Shown here in pieces: positions 34,748 to 47,211 of a DNA stretch of 64,000 bases. A program made the position numbers and the translations under genes. Where the stretch lies: NCBI GenBank assembly GCA_023935145.1, contig CM043698.1:38961501-39025500 (forward strand), in the 5' to 3' direction. Below the pieces are notes generated by a model. The model was given only the letters and a program-made list of their open reading frames with translations. It searched no databases and was not told the origin of the DNA. Positions within the stretch are counted from its first letter, which is position 1, and each line of letters starts with the position of its first letter. The stretch is from Bretschneidera sinensis. Taxonomy: Eukaryota; Streptophyta; Magnoliopsida; Brassicales; Akaniaceae.

Positions 34748-36484
34748 TTCAATGTCTTCGACTTGTATTTAAAAAGCAAATGAATTGAAAATTCGTGATG
34801 TTATTGATTTGCATTTTCTTTCTATTGGTTATGGATTGTCATTGATGTGCAAAAGAAACAAGTGTCTGTTTTTACCGTCTTTGACTTCCAGCATTATAAG
34901 TATGATTGGTGTTCAGTGATCATAGCAACTGGAGGATCTTACATATTTATTCGGAGTCTTTTTTAACAACATTATGTTTATGCACAGTTGAAAGATTCCA
35001 AAAGCCTTATTTCCGATGTGATACTTTAGAATTAAGAAATGTTATAAACGTTAGGCACAAGGAGCAATTGGGAATGTGAAAATCAAGTACTGGTTGTCTT
35101 TTTCTTTTATCTGCTTTCGCGCAAAGCAAATGGTAAGAAATCCGTTGAAATTGTTTATGAAATAATTTATGTTTTTCACAGTCAAACACTCTTAAATGGG
35201 TTTATGAATTGGTTTCTGTTTTTAAAAAATGGAATTAATGTAAGAATTTTTTTTATTGATTGTTTGCATAATTCTCAAAACTGTGTTTTTTTTTTTTTTT
35301 TTACGTAAATTGTTTCAAAAACTATTTTATAACCATGAATCGTTTTTAAGCTAAACAGATTCTAAATGATAACATTAAATGATGATGTATGTTAATCCTG
35401 AAAGTGCTTAAAAAAAGATGATATGTGGTATAAATTATATATAAAAATAAAAATTTCACCTAAAAGTTTATCAAAATTAGAAGCTTGAATACGAGTGACA
35501 TGTTGCTTTTGGAAGGATATATTGTTTTTATCTAATGGTAAAATGAATTAAGATATATTGTGTTACGCATCTTTTATAAACTTGAGTTAAACAATAATTT
35601 TTCTCGCAAATGACATGTAAAGCTTCAGTTTCCTACCAAGGCTGATAAGACAGTTACTATAAAGAGTTCTTTGAAGATTTTTAATTTTCAACTATTGTGG
35701 CGTAAAACAATGTAGTCAAATATACTTTGAAAATGTATACAAAATACTTTTCTGATATAAATTTATCATTCCAAACTTTAGAATATTACGTCAAAAGTGA
35801 AATAATCTCAAGAGAAAAACTTCTAAACTTCGAATTAAAATGTTGAATTTGGGAAGTTAGCTTTAAGTTCAAATTATCTTACATGATCACATACACATCG
35901 ATCCCATGCTTGAAGTTAGACAAATTTACAGATTTTGAGTTCGAATATTGATACAATGAGGAGAAGAGTTTTTCAAATATCATTTTGCAACATTAATTTG
36001 AAGTTTATTATAATTTTATATGGTTAGAATTTTATCTTGCTAATAAAGTACAGGAAATTAAAACGTAATCCCGATTTCAAAAGTTCAAAGAAATTTGCAC
36101 GTTTTTATTCAAACTACCATAAATCTTTAGTGAATCATATAGAATTAAAAGGTTATTGAGACTCCAAAGGTTAAAATATTTTACACCTTCCATTTTTCAA
36201 GTTTTATACCTTTAATGGCCTGTTTCAATGGGGAAAATACATTTCGCTTGAAAAAATGTAAATCTTTATACATCCAAATTCAATTCAATGCATTAGGATG
36301 CTGTCCAAAAGTACATATATGAATTTAATGACACATTTATTTTAAGATTTTCTTTAGCATCCAAATCAAGTGTATATATAAATATATTAACCTTATAAAT
36401 ACTGCCGAGACAAGCCAAATCACAAAAGTACTGCTAAACATACCCAATTTCTCTTATAAGATATCAACTACAAAACAAGATAAT
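34748..36484. other. Spacer upstream of peptide gene 5
   Basis: Homologous to 17389-19172; about 50 bases are missing near 35735 (the segment around TGATCTGAATGG). A T run of 19 occurs near 35284. No gene seen. TATA box near 36375; left inverted-repeat arm 36209-36327. Confidence 0.6.
36209..36327 (+). repeat. Left arm of inverted repeat flanking peptide gene 5
   Basis: Same arm as 18897-19014; complement at 37418-37530. Confidence 0.72.
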
Positions 36485-36794
36485 ATGGAGAAGAACTCAT
36501 TCAAGACTACTTTCTTCATAATTCTCTTTATCATCATTTCGTCATGTTAGTCTCTCTCTCTTTGTCTCTTTGGATAATACATTCTTGTTTATTTGTTTCT
36601 TGTCATATAATTTGTGTCATGAATTTTTTTTAGGTATACCGTTTACAAGAATGCAAGGAGCTGAAGCCAAAGGATGTTTTATAACCCCTGAATGCTTAGT
36701 TAAATTGTCATGTCCACCAGGTAAAATTAGTGTTTGTGTTGATGGTACATGTGTATGCAAGTCAATCTTTGCACGACACTCAAGTTTTGGATGA
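36485..36794 (+). CDS. Small secreted cysteine-rich peptide, defensin-like/NCR-like, copy 5
   Basis: Exons 36485-36545 and 36634-36794, 73 residues, predicted protein identical to copy 3 by eye. Donor T|GTTAGT. Six cysteines intact. The second-domain relic has the same TGA as copy 3. Confidence 0.7.
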
Positions 36795-37204
36795 ACAGTG
36801 CGAGGACTATTGTTGTTCAATGCACCAGAACCATGCCATGGATTGTGTTAATGGTTGATGCAAGTTCAAAAAATATGCTTGAGAAAGATGTATCTTTGTC
36901 CCTGTAATGCAAAATAAATAATTTTTAATAATAATGCTCGAGTGAAGTGATTGGGCCATGTAGCTAAAATTTAAAAGTTTATGGTCAACTACTAACAAAT
37001 AGCGATTGTTTGTTGTTACACCCAAAACAAATTAAATTGCTTCAAGTATTATTTAATTGTCAAGATCCTAGTGTTAGATCAATGAGGAATATATATTATT
37101 GGAAAAAGATTGTTGAACACCACGAGAAACACTTGAAATAAACACTCTTGCCACATCAGCAAAGTAAAATAAAAAATAAAAATATTTTACTTTATGTTAT
37201 TAAA

Positions 37205-39437
37205 ATTTTATCCTAGGAGAAAAAAAATGTTTTATTTAGAGAAAATATCTTGAAAAAGTGAGACGAAGCAAAAACTAATGAGGAATTGATATATTGGGAA
37301 CAAAAAATACAAGAATCCGTCTATCCCAACGAAAAAAAAATACATACGATAAAACTAGAGAATAGTGAATAGTGAAGGAACTTCTATAAGCAATGAAGAC
37401 GATTGGAATGATGAAACAATTTCATATGTGCACTTTTGGATTGCATCCTAATGCATTGAATTTGAATATATAAAAACTTACATTTTTTCAATAGAAATGT
37501 ATTTTCCCCATTGAAAAAGACCATTGAGGGCATCATAATCCAAAAGTACTTATATATTTGGACAGCATCTTAATCCAAAAGTACTTGTATATTATTCTAG
37601 GCAATATGTTGAATTTCTGAAAGCTCAGAAAGAATAATTAAAGAAAGCACAAGGAGTAAATGCAAATAGTTGAGAGCCAAAACCACAACCACCACCTCCA
37701 AAATTCATAGAGAAAACTTTAGAAGGAAAGCTAGAATACTCATTCGGGTTTGCTAGAGAAACCGCACCAAGAAAACTTGAAGGCGAAGTAGGAACCAAAA
37801 AAAAAAAAAAATACAAAACACCAATTAGGTACGAATTTCTACCAAATCCAAATAAAAAATTACAAGCAGTAGCAACTATTGGTGTATATTTGGATATAGA
37901 CTGTACAACAGATCCAAAAAAGCTTAGAAGATTGGGCTCAAGCTAGTGATTAGGTAATTAAAGGAAATATAAAATGGGACCGAGAATTCGCTAAACAGTA
38001 TCTTAAAGCCACTTTGAGAGGAAACGATGAAAACTTTTGGGAAAAATATATAGACGCACCTAATTTTGATGTATGAACTAGTTAAGAACATAATTTGGTA
38101 TATTGGATGTCAAAATAATTAAAAAAGAGAATTTTGTGGACAAAAAGATGTTGAAGTACTATTGGACAAAAAGCATTAGAGAAAAGCTGACAAAACTAAG
38201 ACTTTGTAATATGAATAGGTTTGATGAATACATATGCGAATTCCAAAAATATTATTATAATCGAAAAACTCATAAACGCCTTTTTGGATAGATAAATTCA
38301 TCAAAAAACTACCTGATCCTGGAATAGCTTGATATCGAATAAATATGACAAGTATTTAAAGGAAAAAGATGAATGAATAGATAAATTGGGATTAAGAGTT
38401 CAATTTGTAAAAAAAACATTAAGAGATTTCTACACAAATACTTTGTCTATGAAAGATTCTAAGAAAAGACTAGGTGATAGTATGAATATGAAAAGTTATG
38501 CGTACTTAGCAGATATGCCACGATAGTATATGGGTGCAAAAAAGCAAAAATAAAAAAGAAATACAAAAAGTATTTTAGAAAAATAGATAAAGGCTATAAA
38601 ATATGCAAGAAGGGTTTTAAAAAGTGAAAGTTTTTTAGGAGAAAAAGAAAATATAATAAAAACTCTCCTTGTCCATTTGGAAAGCATAAATCTGAATGTA
38701 CTTGTTAGATTTGCAAAGAAAAAAGACATAGCTCTTGATTGCCCTAAGAGAAACCCTAAGTAAAATGCAAAAATGATTATGCTTTCGAGGAGCTAGATTT
38801 AGAGATAAAATTAGTATCATAAAATGAAATATCAAATAATGAGTGACAATGAGTCTAAAGAAGAATAAGAAGACTATGAACCCTTAGGAATGACAAAAGA
38901 AGAATTTGTCGTTAAAATTACAAGCCTAAGAGAGGTATATAATTCACATGAAAGCTATGAAGCAGGAGATTATGATGAATAGATGGAAAATTGGAATGTA
39001 GATAGGAAAAAGAGTGATATATATAAAACAAGCCATTTCGATCTGAAAACAAAACTAAGCATATAAACTGTCGAGGGAACAACTTGAGTTGAACAAACAG
39101 AAGAAAGAATTATGATGATTCCACTATTAAGCCCTAAAAAATTAGCTAAGAGAGGTCACGAGTTTGCTCATATTGGACTGATCCAAGTAAGAATATGCCC
39201 ATTTTACTGAAAAGGGATAGATTCACCCATGTTTGCTTATGTGCTTGATTGTAGATATCTCAAGCTTAAAGATGTTCTAATAGGAGTAAATGCTAAATTC
39301 CACAATGGTCCAATAATGTTTGACGTTTAGCTATCATTCACACATTACATTGAAATACACACATTACACTATAATACACACTTCACCTTTCATGACTTCA
39401 AATCCATTCAGTACAACATCCATTCAAAACTTATAGA
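37205..39437 (+). pseudogene. Endogenous pararetrovirus fragment, unit 5
   Basis: As units 1 and 3. The A-form junction is clearest here: AAAATTTTATCCTAGGAG near 37201-37218 joins sequence that in B units is separated by about 400 bp. The zinc-knuckle Trp is a stop (about 38706). Movement-protein-like part about 39105-39320. Confidence 0.6.
37418..37530 (-). repeat. Right arm of inverted repeat flanking peptide gene 5
   Basis: Reverse complement of 36209-36327. Confidence 0.7.
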
Positions 39438-39462
39438 AATGGTTATCTTGAGAAGGAGATAT
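39438..39462 (+). mobile_element. Left stub of truncated Copia fragment, unit 5
   Basis: 25 bases (start AATGGTTATCTTGAG) matching 4805-4829, cut off by the Gypsy insertion. The fragment continues at 51100 after the duplicated GATAT. Confidence 0.8.
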
Positions 39463-40801
39463 TAATAGATGCTTAAATATTCATATTTAAGCCCCCTTAT
39501 TTACATTTGTTAGGTCCTTAATTACGTTAATTTGGTCTCTTTTACTCAATTTGTGTATTTTACATGTTTTTATAGGGTTTTGGAGAAAAAGAAGCAGTTT
39601 TGGCACTTAAAGGAAGAAATCTGGAATCCCTGGAGCATTCTCTGGACAAATTGCGATCGATAGCGCCATGCAAGGCGATCAAGCACACATTGCGATCGTG
39701 CGCACACATGAAGGATCGAGCGCACACTGCGATCGAGCGCAAGACATATGAGATCGAGAGCACATGTACGGGCATGAACAGTAAACTGCAGAACCCTATT
39801 TTGGAAATAAGAGAATTTTCGTTTTAGGAAGGTTTAGGAACTCATGGGTCTCTTAGGACTTCTCAAAGACCTATAAATACACTTGTAACTCACACACATA
39901 ACACTCCTCAGATAGAAAACACTTTTCTCTTTTCTTTTACTTGGAGTTGAGTGCTTAGGAGAGTATTGACGCCTCTTTTCTCGGGTTTATTCTTCTCCTT
40001 TAATGTTTAGTTTATTTATAATGTTTACTTCAGATAGTATGTGTAACTAACTTTCTTATAGGGCTCGATTGAAGCCCTAGTTATGCATTCCCATATTTAT
40101 ATTCGTTGATATAATCTTTGCCGATAACCTTTATTATGTTGCTTAACTTGATTAATGTCTGTGCTTATTTAAATTCCTCATATGTATGTGTATGACCAAT
40201 GTATGCATGTGGTATGGATTGGTTAGTTAGATCAATTTGGATGACCGAGTCCTGGGTCTAACATTAGTAACAAGGGATATCTTATCCGGATACCCGGGTT
40301 AATCAACATAGGAAACCGGAAGTAGATACCATGCCCTAGGTCTCATGTGGTTGTCGATTTGCATAGTACTTATGTTTTCTTAAGGAACAACTCAAGCAGA
40401 TACCATGCTGAATCCCTTAAGGAAGAAAAGAGTTAGAGTAGATACCATGCCTAACTCGTTGCTTAGGGAGATCAATAGCTTAAGGAGTAGATACCATGCC
40501 CTTAGGTTGGCAACCAGTAGGTATACATGATAAGGCTAGTACACTGATACCTTATACAATTAGGAAAGTATGACTAGTGGTGGATAACAAAACCCTATGT
40601 CTTTATTATTATCAAATCACACACAACAATTATTTTATTTCTTTTTACTTAAAGAAACTAATTCTAAAAAACCGAACTTTACCAATCCCTTTAGAGATGA
40701 CCTTGCTTTCGCACACTATACTACACTGTTGACCTTGTTCACTTGCAAGTAAAACTAGTACGATTATTCACCTATTTATTTAGGTATATAAACGCACAAC
40801 A
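39463..40801 (+). repeat. 5' LTR of the Athila-like element
   Basis: Begins TAATAGATGC; the 3' LTR begins TGATAGATGC, so the first dinucleotide is mutated here. Ends CGCACAACA. TATA box CTATAAATAC at 39871-39880. Contains a GCGATCGAGCGCA cluster (39650-39765) and four copies of AGATACCATGC (40325-40500). Confidence 0.92.
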
Positions 40802-40807
40802 AGTTTT

Positions 40808-40825
40808 TGGCGCCGTTGCCAGGGA
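40808..40825 (+). other. Primer binding site of the Athila-like element
   Basis: TGGCGCCGTTGCCAGGGA, six bases after the 5' LTR. This resembles the Athila/Tat-type site complementary to Asp tRNA. Confidence 0.8.
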
Positions 40826-41067
40826 TTGCGTTAAAAGTTCCTTTTAGGATTACTTTCGTTTTATCATTACTATTATTTTATTTTTACCAATTTTTTTAAA
40901 AACCTAATCAAGTTGTTTTCTATTTCAGGCACATAAAACTCTAAATCACAGTTTCTGTTGTACGTGCGATCGATCACAACCTCCTGTGCGATCGAGTGCA
41001 TTTAGGGCAGAGAGTTACCCGAGCAGCAGAGTTACACTGCTACACTGAAGCTGGTTTTTTCTGATTT

Positions 41068-42533
41068 ATGCACGGACTTCGATCGCGACATCCAGAATTA
41101 TTTCCCCTTGATCCCGAGCATGAACGGACTATCCGACAAAAGCTAAAGAACAATTTCGAGGAGAACGAAGAAGAAGTCGAGAATGAAACACTAATGGCGG
41201 AACAGCTCGAGAACCAGTAACCACCTGCACGAGTACCGATGAAGCACTCCTTCATCCCTCGGAACATTGATCAACCATCATGCATTGCATATCAACCTGA
41301 GGTGGCAGGAAATTATTACATATCTCCGCAAATCTTGAATGCTTTGACTCATTTTAGAGGCACTCCTAACGAAGATCCACCCTTGCACCTCTGAGAATTT
41401 TTTGATCTTTGCAAGTTCCAACACATACAAGGACTAGACCAAGAAGGAATAAGGTTAATTCTGTTCCATTTTTCCTTGAAAAATAATGCTAAAATTTGGT
41501 ATAATTCTTTGCCTGCAGTTTCCATCCACACTTGGGAGGAGTTGGCAAGCAAGTTCCTGAAGAAGTTCTTCCCAGCCCAAAAGACGAGAAAAATGAGGAA
41601 GGAGATCCAGTCCTTCCAACAAAAGGATGGGACCTCTTCTTCGAAGCATGGGGACACTTCAACGAGCTGCTACTAAAATGCCCACACCACAACCTGCCTC
41701 AAGATGAACTGGTACAAGCATTCTATGAAGGTTTAAATGATACTAAAAAATGTATTGTTGATTCAGGTTGTGGAGGAGTCCTGATGGAGAAAAGCAGTGA
41801 AGAAGCAATGGAGCTCTTCAAAACCCTCAGCGAGCACACCTAACAATTCTCCTCTCGAGGTAGACATGTGACCAAGGGTAAAGGTATGTATGAGGTAAAT
41901 GTAAATGAAGGATCTTCCTCTCAAATGGCAGCAATGGAGAGAAAACTAGATATGATTGTAAAAGCCATGACTATTCAAAAAGCCTCATTCAGCCTACCAT
42001 CCACTCCACTCCAGGTATGTGCAATTTGTTCTCAATACGACCATAATACAGATACGTGTCCTTTGTATTCATCTGCAGATCCGAAACAAGCTAACTATGT
42101 GGGGCCTAACAACTATCCACCGAAGAACAACTCATATGCCAACACGTACAACCCTGGATGGCGAAACCACCCAAATTTGTCGTGGAGCAACAACCAGAAC
42201 AATCAAGGACAGAAACGAAACCCCCATCCCACTACTCATGCTACTCCTGAACCAAAGAAGAACGACCTCAAAAGTCTAGTAAGACAACTGGTGACGTCAC
42301 AAGAACAGTTCATGACTCAGCAAAAACAAACTAATGCGGCACATGAGCAAGCAATTCAAAGACTAGAGGTACAAATGAGACAACTAGCTAAAGAGCTCAG
42401 TGGCAGAAAGCAAGGGGAGCTCCCAGCTCAAACATTACCCAACCTTGGAGGGCATCAACAACTAAAAGCTGTCACAACATTGAGAAATGGCAAAGTGATC
42501 GGATTCGAGGAATCTCTAGCAACATCCAAATAG
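41068..42533 (+). pseudogene. gag: Athila-like gag
   Basis: Likely start ATG 41068 (MHGLRSRHPELFPLDPEHER, the Athila N-terminal signature). The capsid-like core (GNYYISPQILNAL, AKIWYNSLP, WEELASKFLKKFFP) follows. In-frame stops occur near 41218 and 41392, a frame change near 41620-41640, and TAA at 41841-41843. The tail 41868-42533 (open, 221 residues) has a CCHC-like CAIC...HNTDTC motif and NTYNPGWRNHPN, then a predicted coiled coil around residues 125-180. Confidence 0.85.
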
Positions 42534-42754
42534 ACACCATCAGCATCAAGGGTAAGTGAGACGGAGAAGGTGAATGCACCACCCTTCCCGCAAAGGTTAG
42601 TAAAATAAAAGAAAGACAATAAACTACTTGATATTTTTGAGACCTTGCGGAAAGTTGAAATTAATATTCCATTATTAGATGCAATTCACCAAATACCTGC
42701 CTATGCTAAATTCCTAAAAGATTGTTGCACTCATAAAAGAAAATTCAAGAGCAT

Positions 42755-43612
42755 AAGACTGTAGCATTAACTGATGAGGTAAGTGTTGTACTGCTAAGAA
42801 AACTCCCACTAAAACTGAAAGATCCGGGTCGTTTTACTATTCCCTGTAGAATAGGTGATCAGCTATTTGACAAGGCATTGCTAGGCTTAGGAGCGGGGGT
42901 AAACTTGCTACCCTACACGGTATTCGAAACCCTAGGTTTGGGGGAGCTACAGTCGACTTCTATTACCTTATAGTTGGCAGATAGAAGTATTGAAAGACCT
43001 AGGGGTGTTCTCGAGGACGTCTTAGTGAAAGTTGGTGAGTTCATTTTACCTGCTGATTTTATTGTATTAGACATGGAGGAATATCCTATGCCATTACCTT
43101 TGCCTATCATATTAGGGAGACCATTTATAAGAACTGCCGACACTAAGATCTGTGTGAAAAAGGGTATAGTAAGTACGAAAATCAATGGTGAGAAAATAGA
43201 GTTTAAAATATTTGATGCAATGAAACTTCCTCAAGATGACTTGGAATGCTTTAATGTTTGTATGATACAAGACTTTGTTGAGCAAGCTTTTCAGGTCCAA
43301 CACATTGATCCATTGGAGACTACTCTCACTCATAGCTTCACGGAGATGGATATTGAGCAAGAATATGAAGATGTTACTGATGACATCATCACAACTGTGC
43401 ACCTTCTTGCGACCTCTCCAAAATACTCCAGTATGTATCCTCCTCCATTTGAATCTCTCATACCCACTAATACTACTCTTCTTCCATCCATTGTGCAGGC
43501 ACCAGCATTGAAACTAAATCAGCTACCCGAGCATTTAACATACACCTACTTAGGAGAAAATGAGACTTTACCTGTGATTATAGCTGCTAACTTGAGTAGT
43601 GGGGAAGAATAG
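42755..43612 (+). pseudogene. pol: Athila-like protease
   Basis: The retropepsin region is recognised by LPLKLKDPGRFTIPC, the LGAGVNLLPY loop and the downstream PLPIILGRPFIRTA. The catalytic Asp of the expected D-x-GAS triad is missing: the loop reads LGLGAGVN (about 42871-42910). An in-frame TAG lies before LADRS (42971-42973) and another at 43610-43612 just before the RT start. Confidence 0.8.
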
Positions 43613-44821
43613 AAGCTGTTAAGAGTTCTTAGGGAGCATAAAACTGCCATTGGGTGGACCATTGCTGACATTAAGGGGATAAGTCCAGCAAAGTGCATGC
43701 ATAATATTTACCTTGAAGAAGAAGCAAGGCCCACTCGAGATGCTCAAAGAAGACTTAACCCACACATGAAGGAGGTAGTAAAGGCCGAGATATTGAAGCT
43801 ACTAGATGTTGGCATCATTTACCCTATATGGGATAGAAAATGGGTGAGTCCGATCCAAGTCGTTCCTAAAAAGAGTGGGATTACTGTGGTAAAGAATGAA
43901 GATGAGGAGCTCATACCTACAAGAAAAACAACGGGTTGGAGAGTATGCATTGATTACCGGAGATTAAACAAAGTAACTAGAAAAGACTATTTTCCCCTGC
44001 CATTCATTGATCAAATGCTAGAGAGGTTAGCCGGTCACAGTTATTACTGCTTCTTGGATGGGTATAGTGGATACAATCAAATTGCCATAACACCTGAGGA
44101 TCAAGAAAAAACTACATTCACATGTTCTTTCGGTACATTTGCTTATAGAAGAATGCCATTCGGTTTATGCAACGCAATAGCCACTTTTCAAAGATGTATG
44201 ATGAGCATTTTTTCCGATATGGTAGAGAAATATATTAAGGTGTTCATGGATGATTTTAGTGTCTTTGGATCTAATTTCGATGAGTGCCTGAATCATTTGG
44301 AAAATTTCCTAAGGAGATGTGAAGAGAGTAATTTAGTACTGAATTGGGAGAAATGTCACTTCATGGTTCAACAAGGTATTGTGTTGGGTCACTCCATCTC
44401 AAACAAAGGTATTGAGGTAGACAAAGCTAAGATTGACATCATTTCAAAGCTACCTCCCCCTCTCACGGTCAAGGGCATTAGAAGTTTCCTTGGACATGCT
44501 GGTTTTTATAGAAGATTCATCAAAGACTTCTCCAAAATCTCGAGACCTCTTTGTGCGTTATTAACTAAAGATACCAAGTTTGAATGGAATGATGATTGTA
44601 TGCAAGCTTTCAACACCTTGAAGAATGTTCTCACCTCTGCCCCAATAATGATGACACCGGATTGGAATCTCCCTTTCGAATTAATGTATGATGCCAGTGA
44701 CTTCGCCTTGGGAGTTGTCTTAGGTCAAAGAATCAATAAGGTACCTCATGCTATTTACTATGCTTCTGGAACGTTAAATGATGCTCAGCTTAACTATTCT
44801 ACTACTGAAAAAGAATTTTAG
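43613..44821 (+). pseudogene. pol: Athila-like reverse transcriptase (largely open) with start of RNase H
   Basis: Same frame as the protease after the TAG at 43610. The 374-residue piece from 43697 holds CIDYRRLNKVTRKDYFPLPF, DGYSGYNQIAI, FGLCNAIATFQ and the catalytic MDD (VFMDDFSVFG, 44246-44254), then GFYRRFIKDFS and the first RNase H Asp (YDASDFALG). It ends at a TAG made by a frame change after TEKEF. RT is the best preserved part of the element. Confidence 0.9.
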
Positions 44822-45102
44822 CTGTTATTTTTGCTTTAGAAAAGTTTAGATCATATCTTATTGGTTCTAAAGTTATTGTATTCACTGACCATGCTGCTTT
44901 GAGATATTTGTTTTCTAAGAAATATGCAAAGCCTAGGCTAATCAGATGGGTACTCCTCCTACACGAATTTGATTTAGAGATCAAAGACAAGAAAGGTAGT
45001 GAGAATGTAGTTGCGGATCATTTATCAAGACTTCCTTATGAGAGTGATGATACAGAGTTACCATTAAATGAGAACTTCTCGATGAACAACTATTCGCACT
45101 AG
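44822..45102 (+). pseudogene. pol: Athila-like RNase H, C-terminal part
   Basis: In a shifted frame: [14 protein letters not shown], then [13 protein letters not shown] and [13 protein letters not shown], the usual Gypsy RNase H end and linker to integrase. Stop at 45100-45102. Confidence 0.85.
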
Positions 45103-45179
45103 AAGTAAAACTCCCATGGTACGTTGATATAGTAAATTATCTAACTGCTGAAGTTTTTCCTCCAGGCATGACTACTTAA

Positions 45180-46433
45180 GAAAAGAAACAGCTGATATCT
45201 CTGTCAAGACATTACTATTGGGATGATCCTTATCTTTTCAAAGCTTGCCTCGATCAAATCATCAGACGATGTATCCCAGATGAGTAACACTTTAGCTTAT
45301 TGCAACACTGCCACCAGTTTGCTTATGGAGGACATTTTGGGGCAAAACGAACAGCTCTTAAGGTACTCCAATCTGGTTTTTATTCGCCTAACCTATTTAA
45401 AGATGCTTTCTCCTTTTGCAGCTTATATGATAGATGCCAGCGGACAGGTAACATCTCTTCCCGAAATCAAATGCCCTTACAAAATATTCATATAGTAGAA
45501 ATTTTTGATGTATGGGGCATTGATTTCATGGGACCATTTCCTAACTCATTTGGTTATTTATATATTCTTGTGGGCATGGATTATGTGTCTAAATGGGTCG
45601 AGGCTGTCCCCTCAAGGACTAGTGATCATAAAGTAGTTATCAAGTTCTTGCAGGTTAACATTTTTACTAGGTTTGGAACTCCAAGAGCAATCATCAGTGA
45701 TGGGGGTAGTTACTTTCATCATTGTTCTTTTGCCGAACTACTCCGGAAGTATGGGATCACTCATAAAGTTGGCACTGCATATCATCCTCAAACCAGTGGC
45801 CAAGTGGAGATTAGTAATCGAGAGATCAATGGAATATTAGAAAAGACTGTGAAGCCTAACCGGAAGGATTGGTCTCTACGCTTAAATGATGCTCTATGGG
45901 CATATAGGACAACTTATAAGACTCCAATTGGCATGTCCCCCTACCGCCTAGTCTTTGGAAAAGCATGCCATCTCCCGGTAGAATTAGAACATCGAGCATA
46001 TTGGGCCATTAAGTAGTTCAACTTTGACATGAAGCAAGCGGGTGAGAAAAGGAAACTGCATCTAAATGAGCTTGAAGAATTGAGATATGATGCCTATGAG
46101 AATGCAAAGTTGTACAAGGAACGGACAAAAGTTTATCATGACAAACAACTAGTCCGGAAAGAGTTCCATGTAGGATAAAAGGTGTTGTTATATGACTCAT
46201 GATTGAGGCTATTCCCAGGCAAGCTAAAATCCAGATGGTACGGTCCGTACATGGTCACCAAGGTCTTCCCTCATGATGCATTAGAAGTCTGTAGCCCCAA
46301 CGAAAATCAGCCATTTACAATCAATGGACACAGAGCCAAACCTTACCTCGACATTAACATTCCTCCAAGAGATGAAGATTTGGCACTTGAATCAGTACAG
46401 TATACAGTTGAAACACAAGCACTAGAGCTCTAA
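45180..46433 (+). pseudogene. pol: Athila-like integrase
   Basis: The HHCC zinc domain is partly readable before and after 45300 ([21 protein letters not shown]). The core has all three acidic residues: [18 protein letters not shown] and [10 protein letters not shown]. After the TAG at 46014-46016 the same frame continues through [18 protein letters not shown] to RWYGPYMVTKVFP and ends at 46431-46433, with further stops near 46177 and 46200. Confidence 0.88.
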
Positions 46434-47211
46434 ATGCCTCCTTCCAAACAACTAGCACGGTAGCAAGAGAGTGCTTGAGCAAAGTAAAAATTTGATCACC
46501 TATTAAGCTCAAGCACCTCTGGTAAGGTTAGTGGTACTGAGGCCACTAACAAATGGTAAGGTTGTATTGTTTCAAGAATTTATCATTTTTTCAGCTAGGG
46601 TAAGTTTTTATTTGTGCCCATGTGCCCTGCTTGCGATCGATCGCATCCTCCAGTGCAATCGAGCGTGTCCTTCAAACGTGTTCGAGCGCACAGATGCGAT
46701 CGAGTGCATCCCACGTGCGATCGAGCGCACTCGCGACAGACAGTAGTTTAGCTATAAGTCTGAAAATTCACTCACGCTCACTCCCTCGTCCCTAATCACT
46801 CGCGCACTCGCCCTCAGAAACTCTCGTTTCCACTCGCACCACTCCCTCTCACCATTACCACACCGCATCATTCATCACCACTTCCATCTCCACCATCTTC
46901 TGTCACCATCCATTGCCTCCATCACTGTCAACCACCATTACCTCCATTCCCATCCCCATTAATCCATAAGGTACTCTACACACACACACGAATTTTAATA
47001 ATAGAAACTGTGCAATGCATTCTACATATATGTTATTTTGTGTATGATTGTGTGTTTGTTCATTTGCAGGGGGTTAAGAACGAGTTCCGCACTTGCAAAC
47101 CATAGCTTGTCTTTTTAGTGCACACAAACTGTTCGACGAAAAGCCTGACCGTGTGCAATTAGCGCACATCATTGAGATCGATCGCAAATCAGGCAGAACC
47201 TAGAACACAGC
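46434..47211. other. Region between integrase and the 3' ORF of the Athila-like element
   Basis: Non-coding. It holds another GCGATCGAGCGCA cluster (46628-46735), a C/T-rich run (46760-46960) and a candidate 99-bp intron (46971-47069). It may be the 5' leader of a separate transcript for the 3' ORF; this is inference. Confidence 0.5.
46971..47069 (+). other. Candidate intron upstream of the 3' ORF
   Basis: Donor AAG|GTACTC and acceptor TTCATTTGCAG|GGGG, with a T-rich, AT-rich interior typical of plant introns and exonic C-rich sequence on the left. No transcript evidence is available. Confidence 0.4.

Noticed and set aside
1222..35189. 60-codon minus-strand frame repeated in spacers (1222, 17648, 35007)
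   Set aside because: Repeats only because the spacer repeats; broken in B units and without recognisable features.
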